Below, piece by piece: positions 60,250 to 64,000 of a DNA stretch of 64,000 nt (positions within the stretch are counted from its first letter, which is position 1; each line of letters begins with the position of its first letter). The stretch is from Bacteriovorax sp. Seq25_V (GTDB taxonomy: Bacteria > Bdellovibrionota > Bacteriovoracia > Bacteriovoracales > Bacteriovoracaceae), in the NCBI RefSeq assembly GCF_000447795.1, contig NZ_AUNI01000009.1:186001-250000 (forward strand). The letters run 5' to 3'. A model generated the notes under the pieces. The model was not told where the DNA came from. It searched no databases and saw only the letters and a list, made by a program, of their open reading frames with translations. A program made the position numbers and the translations under genes.

Positions 60250-61680
60250 ATGAGAAATAAGGCTAATTTGATGCACAACAAACTTTCTTTTATTGGTTCT
60301 TGGGAATACGATCTTGTTTCTAAGAAACTTTCATGGTCCCCTGAAACTAAGGTGATTCATGGCGTACCATTATCATATGAACCATCTGTTGAGGAAGCTG
60401 TATCATTTTATCATCCTAGGTTTCGAGATCTTTTGATTTCTAAATTTGAAAGTCTCCTTCGCTATGAGGAAAACTATCTTATTGATTGTTGTCTTGTGAC
60501 TTATGACAAAGAAGAGATTTGGGTTCAAACGACTGGCCAAGTTATTGAGTATCAAAGTGGTGTCGTCACAAAAGTTGGCGGAATCTTTGAAAATATCACA
60601 AGGGAAGAAAACGAGCGAATTAAACTTGAAAGCTATTGGCATGTCATGAACGAGACAAGCATGGTCTCTATCACTGATCGCAATGGAAACATTCTCTTTG
60701 TTAATGATAATTTTTGTAAGCTAACAGGTTATGAAGAAGAAGATATTATTGGTAGAAGTCACAGGATTTTTAATTCTGGTTATCATGACAATGAATTTTT
60801 TAAAGATTTGTGGAGTACAATATTAAGTGGACAAATTTGGAGCGGTGAAATTCTTAATAAGAATGAAGATGGCCATCTCCAGTGGATTCAGACAAAAATT
60901 TTTCCTGTTCGTGACTTCCAAGGGAATATTGTAGAGTTTATCTCTGTTCGAGAAGACGTATCTGAGCAGAAAAGACAACAAGAAGAAGTGGTTTCGGGAG
61001 AGAAACTAAAAGCGATGTCAGATGTTGGACGCCAGATTCTTCATGAAGTAATGTCTCCTTTGACTGTCTTGAATTCGCATATTGCAATAGTTGAAAAAGC
61101 AGCGACTACTAATGATATGGACAAAGTCGCAAATTCGATTGAGGTGCTAAAGACTGCCTCTGCACGTGTTATTGAAATTTTTAATGATATGAGATCTCTT
61201 ATTAGAGAAGAAGATAACTTTGTTATTTTAAATATTGCAGAAGCTATTAGTAAAACTTATTTCTTTACCCACTTAAAACTGCAGGAGAGTGATATTTCAT
61301 TTTCTACAGAGGTCGAATCAAGACAATTTAAAGTTCTTGGTAATCAGGGGCATCTCATTCAAGTTCTTACAAATCTTGTTACAAATGCAATACATGCAGT
61401 GAAAGATCGTCAGGATAAGTGGATAAAGGTAAAGTGTTATCAGCAAGGTAGTTGTGTTGTTCTCGATGTTATTGACAGCGGGGAGAAGATTGATCCTTCA
61501 ATTGAAAATCGTATTTTTGATACTCTCTTTACGACAAAATCAAAGGAAGAGGGGACGGGACTTGGACTTTCTATCTCGAGGCGAATTATTACTCGTATGA
61601 ATGGACAATTAAATTTGATTAATGATCAGGAACATACTTGTTTTAGGATCACATTACCGAGTATTAGCAAGGATTATTAA
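60250..61680 (+). CDS. PAS-domain sensor histidine kinase
   Basis: The 476-residue protein has no membrane helix. It has a first PAS-like domain (about 10-115, SFIGSWEYDLVSKKLSWSPE), a second PAS with PAC (about 125-245, VSITDRNGNILFVNDNFCKL then IVEFISVREDVSE), a HisKA-like segment with LHEVMSPLTVLNSH carrying the phosphoacceptor His (near residue 265), and a HATPase domain (LTNLVTNAIHAVKD, then TKSKEEGTGLGLSISRRI). The G1 box reads DSGEKID rather than DxGxG. It is a soluble sensor kinase without a receiver; no response regulator is adjacent. ATG with AGGGGA upstream. Confidence 0.9.
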   Translation: MRNKANLMHNKLSFIGSWEYDLVSKKLSWSPETKVIHGVPLSYEPSVEEAVSFYHPRFRDLLISKFESLLRYEENYLIDCCLVTYDKEEIWVQTTGQVIEYQSGVVTKVGGIFENITREENERIKLESYWHVMNETSMVSITDRNGNILFVNDNFCKLTGYEEEDIIGRSHRIFNSGYHDNEFFKDLWSTILSGQIWSGEILNKNEDGHLQWIQTKIFPVRDFQGNIVEFISVREDVSEQKRQQEEVVSGEKLKAMSDVGRQILHEVMSPLTVLNSHIAIVEKAATTNDMDKVANSIEVLKTASARVIEIFNDMRSLIREEDNFVILNIAEAISKTYFFTHLKLQESDISFSTEVESRQFKVLGNQGHLIQVLTNLVTNAIHAVKDRQDKWIKVKCYQQGSCVVLDVIDSGEKIDPSIENRIFDTLFTTKSKEEGTGLGLSISRRIITRMNGQLNLINDQEHTCFRITLPSISKDY

Positions 61681-61738
61681 GTATATAAATTTGCCACGGT
61701 CCATTGCTAATATTCTGTTTACTGCTTAAGATTTGCCT

Positions 61739-61990
61739 ATGAACTTAGCAAAATTCCACATTATCAGTGATCGTGATGTTCAAGCATTAGAAGAGACAAC
61801 TACACCTGTTCTTTTAAATATTGATCATATCATCTCAATTAAACCTATTAATATTGTTATGGAGTCTGGAGTAACCCAAGGTTACTGGATTCGCATGAGC
61901 AATGGAAAAAAATATCGAGCGATAATGATACCTAAAGAGCTAGCATCTTTACTTGGAACTCCAAGTAGTATTGATGAAGATGTAGAATAA
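61739..61990 (+). CDS. Small hypothetical protein
   Basis: The 83-residue protein begins MNLAKFHIISDRDVQALEET and has a small beta-rich pattern (VLLNIDHIISIKPINIVME, GYWIRMSNGKKYRAIMIP) ending in an acidic tail. No recognised family. The ATG is chosen over a TTG two codons earlier. The last 42 bases overlap coaX, coded on the other strand, an unusually long tail-to-tail overlap. Confidence 0.55.
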   Translation: MNLAKFHIISDRDVQALEETTTPVLLNIDHIISIKPINIVMESGVTQGYWIRMSNGKKYRAIMIPKELASLLGTPSSIDEDVE

Positions 61991-62623
61991 AGACTTAAAA
62001 AGTAAATTTTTATCGAGTTCTCCATTTATTTCGAAAAAGTGTGACGCTCCACCGGTCACCACTGTCTTAAAATCTTTTGTTAAATAAGTAATAGAATCCA
62101 TAAAACATGCAAGTGAAGAAAGTATTGCTTCGTCTGTACTTTGTGGGTACTGCTTTTGAGATGGCCGATCTTTTGGCATAAGAATGGGAAGTTTCGCGCC
62201 TGCACTATAAGAATTAAGATATGTCTGTACACCTGGAAATATATAACCACCTAGATGAACTCCATCTTTTATAAAATCTACAGTTGTGAATGTACCGGCA
62301 CTAATAATTGCTAAAGAGTCAGTTGGATATTGTTTTTGAAGTGAGTAACAAATTGCAAAACGATCACTGCCAATTTGATTTGAGTACCTCGATTTAAAAT
62401 CAAGAGTCCCTTTTACTTTTTCAAAACTTTCTATTTTTTCTGACGTAGTGATATTTAAGTTTACTGAGCACGAAGCAAAGTAATCATTAGAGTTATTAGT
62501 TATAAACTTATCGAGGTCCTCTGGCAGTAAACTATCAATACGATTGACGATATTTCCTGCTTTATCGAAGGTTGCAACTTTTAGATTAGTATTACCTGAA
62601 TCAATGATGTGATAATTGTGCAT
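61949..62623 (-). CDS. coaX: Type III pantothenate kinase
   Basis: CoaX phosphorylates pantothenate in coenzyme A synthesis. The 224-residue protein is slightly shorter than usual (about 250). It has the ASKHA motifs: IIDSGNTNLKVATFD, QIGSDRFAICYSL, ISAGTFTTVDFI, HLGGYIFPGVQTYL, and TVVTGGASHFFE. The aspartate in the second motif (usually DxGTAxT) is replaced by Ser (ISAGTFTT), but the other residues are intact. Overlaps panB by 23 bases. Third gene of the reductoisomerase-panB-coaX run. Confidence 0.88.
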   Translation of the reverse strand: MHNYHIIDSGNTNLKVATFDKAGNIVNRIDSLLPEDLDKFITNNSNDYFASCSVNLNITTSEKIESFEKVKGTLDFKSRYSNQIGSDRFAICYSLQKQYPTDSLAIISAGTFTTVDFIKDGVHLGGYIFPGVQTYLNSYSAGAKLPILMPKDRPSQKQYPQSTDEAILSSLACFMDSITYLTKDFKTVVTGGASHFFEINGELDKNLLFKSLFYIFINTTWSSK

Positions 62624-63419
62624 TATCGCTTTCTCTTTGATCGTTAATATATTCAGTAATCAAGTCTCTTTTAAGTTGGAATAAATCTGCAATAGGCGTG
62701 CAGAATTTAGGAGGTGTATTAGGTCCCATCTTTAGAAGGTCGTTGATTACTAACACTTGACCATCTGTTCCGCGGCCAGCCCCAATACCAATTGTTGGGA
62801 TGGAAAGAGTTTTGGTGATCTTAGAAGAAATATCTTCTTGTACGCATTCAAGAACAATTGCAAAACATCCAGCTTTTTCAAGTTTAATCGCCTCGGCCAT
62901 GAGCTTTTCTTGGTCTTCTTTATTTTTGCCATGAGTATAGTAGCCACCTAGCTCGTGTACAGATTGGGGAGTTAAACCGATATGGCCCATAACTGGTATC
63001 CCTGATTGAGTTAGGCGTTTGATAATTTCTAATTGGTAGTCAAAAGCTCCTTCAAGCTTTATTGATTCGCACTTTGTTTCTTTGAATAACTTTGTTGCAT
63101 TCTTGATCGCTTCATCAAAAGTTGAATAACTTCCAAATGGCATATCAACAACAGTAAACTTTTCTGGTGCTCCTCTTTTAACTGCTGAGCCTAGCATTAT
63201 CATTTCTTCAAGTGTTACTTCTACAGTGGTATCTTTTCCTAGAACAACGTTTCCCGCACTATCTCCAATGAGAAGTAGATCGATATCTGTTGTATTTAAC
63301 ATCTGTGCAGTTTGAAAATCGTAACAAGTAAGCATTTGCAAGGAAGACTTTGTTGTCGCAAACTTTGCCTTTCTAATTTTTCTTGTATCAAGAATTTTCT
63401 TTTTAGCTGTTTTTTCCAA
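62601..63419 (-). CDS. panB: Ketopantoate hydroxymethyltransferase
   Basis: PanB makes ketopantoate from ketoisovalerate and methylene-tetrahydrofolate. The 272-residue protein has MLTCYDFQTAQMLNTTDIDL, LLIGDSAGNVVLG, FTVVDMPFGSY, GHIGLTPQSVHELGGYYTHG and VLECVQEDIS (metal and catalytic residues), then TIGIGAGRGTDGQVLVINDL. Intact. It overlaps the preceding gene by 17 bases and coaX by 23 bases. Confidence 0.96.
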   Translation of the reverse strand: MEKTAKKKILDTRKIRKAKFATTKSSLQMLTCYDFQTAQMLNTTDIDLLLIGDSAGNVVLGKDTTVEVTLEEMIMLGSAVKRGAPEKFTVVDMPFGSYSTFDEAIKNATKLFKETKCESIKLEGAFDYQLEIIKRLTQSGIPVMGHIGLTPQSVHELGGYYTHGKNKEDQEKLMAEAIKLEKAGCFAIVLECVQEDISSKITKTLSIPTIGIGAGRGTDGQVLVINDLLKMGPNTPPKFCTPIADLFQLKRDLITEYINDQRESDNAQLSHH

Positions 63420-64000
63420 GTTCTCTTCCTAGTGTGTTGTATATCTGTTGTAGTCTCGTATTTTCCCAATCATTTAATACAGTAGATTGAAGTGATTGAA
63501 AATCTGTATGAGTTGTTTGCCTGTAAAAATCACCAGATTTAATGTCATTGAATAATTGAGTTAACTTTCTATCCATCTCTTTATCAAAGATAAGTTCACT
63601 TGCCTTTATTCCTCCCAGAAGGGCATTTGGAGATATCATTGAGAAGAAAGCTTGGGGGCCAATCTTGATCATTGCATTTGCAATAAGCTTAACCTCATGC
63701 CAGCATTCGATATATGCGATTTCCTCAGAGATGCCATTTTGCACAAGCTTTTCAAATGACTTTCTTGCTCCAAAAGGGATAAGAGAGCAAAGGATACTTT
63801 GCTCTGAAAATAAATCAGCTTCCGCTTCTTCTTTAAATGAGGAATGGATGGGACCAATATTAACTCCAAGTCCTTTGCACAACTTTTCAAATGCTTCTTG
63901 AGTTTCTTCTTTAAAATGAGTGACCAAAGTTTCATCTACGACTGCCGTTAATGGAGCTTTTGTTTCAAAGTTAAACCTTACTTCACTGGCAATTGCTTTT
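63403..64000 (-). CDS. Ketol-acid reductoisomerase-like protein, C-terminal part (cut by window end)
   Basis: The frame is open to the window edge, so the start and the NADPH-binding N-terminal domain are outside. The visible 198 codons match the helical domain of IlvC: SSFKEEAEADLFSEQSILCS (with metal-binding D and E), IAYIECWHEVKLIANAMI (the two E residues of the second metal site), and the MISPNALLGGI loop where IlvC has SxSN. It is clearly diverged: the canonical QDxxGxA and GxRxGxxETTF stretch is replaced by VVDETLVTHFKEETQ and GVNIGPIHSSF. It overlaps panB by 17 bases. It may be a ketopantoate reductase rather than a branched-chain amino acid enzyme (inferred). Confidence 0.78.
   Translation of the reverse strand, partial: KAIASEVRFNFETKAPLTAVVDETLVTHFKEETQEAFEKLCKGLGVNIGPIHSSFKEEAEADLFSEQSILCSLIPFGARKSFEKLVQNGISEEIAYIECWHEVKLIANAMIKIGPQAFFSMISPNALLGGIKASELIFDKEMDRKLTQLFNDIKSGDFYRQTTHTDFQSLQSTVLNDWENTRLQQIYNTLGRELGKNS

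Noticed and set aside
1-64000. CRISPR arrays, insertion sequences, tRNA or rRNA genes
   Set aside because: No regularly spaced repeats, transposase-like frames, or cloverleaf-like sequences were recognised by eye; a tRNA scan would settle small cases.

Overview
The window is AT-rich chromosomal DNA from a Gram-negative (diderm) flagellated bacterium. It encodes lipid A synthesis (lpxD, fabZ, lpxA, lpxB, lpxK), BamA and Skp, a LolCD-type transporter, several lipoproteins and a nearly complete flagellar export operon. Gene content and style fit the Bdellovibrionota, most likely the Bacteriovorax/Halobacteriovorax side of the predatory bacteria: AT-rich, very compact, flhF-flhG-fliA at the end of the fli/flh operon, and many small lineage-specific secreted proteins. 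The lineage is inferred from protein style only. No phage, insertion sequence, CRISPR array, rRNA or tRNA was found, so this looks like core chromosome.

Layout. 1-7 kb: a free-standing secretin-type N-domain protein, a serA-purA-trxC run, a scramblase-like protein, and feoAB ferrous iron uptake behind two perfect palindromes. 7-22 kb: a chemoreceptor with a sigma-28-like promoter, murJ, a DUF507 protein, a glycine-rich repeat protein, uvrC, a UDG-like protein, a SpoIID-domain protein, lipoproteins and a DsbA-like lipoprotein. 22-34 kb: HU, then a flagellar operon (fliL, fliM, fliN, fliO, fliP, fliQ, fliR, flhB, flhA, flhF, flhG, fliA) with a good sigma-70 promoter and a terminator after fliA. 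34-42 kb: a large membrane PAS/coiled-coil protein, mazG-coaE, and ybeY-prfB-lolC-lolD, where prfB carries the classical programmed +1 frameshift. 42-54 kb: the envelope operon bamA-skp-lpxD-fabZ-lpxA-oxidoreductase-lpxB-lpxK-DUF3108 lipoprotein-glycosyltransferase, then rpsA with a structured leader. 54-64 kb: a prepilin-like gene that may be leaderless, small proteins including an unlisted 31-residue membrane peptide, a parvulin, hflX-panC-coaBC, a PAS histidine kinase, and coaX-panB preceded by a diverged ketol-acid reductoisomerase cut by the window end.

How the genes work together. Most of the window serves the cell surface and motility: flagellar export and placement, outer-membrane protein and lipoprotein delivery, lipid A, lipid II flipping and cell-wall remodelling. 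A second theme is coenzyme A: panB, panC, coaX, coaBC and coaE are all present, and the reductoisomerase-like gene overlapping panB may supply the missing ketopantoate reductase step.

The most notable observations are an FlhF whose GTPase motifs are destroyed while FlhG remains intact, a FliO with a large extra periplasmic domain, the diverged reductoisomerase in the pantothenate operon, two receptor-like membrane proteins without an output domain, and the very compact arrangement in which convergent genes overlap and share terminators inside coding sequence.
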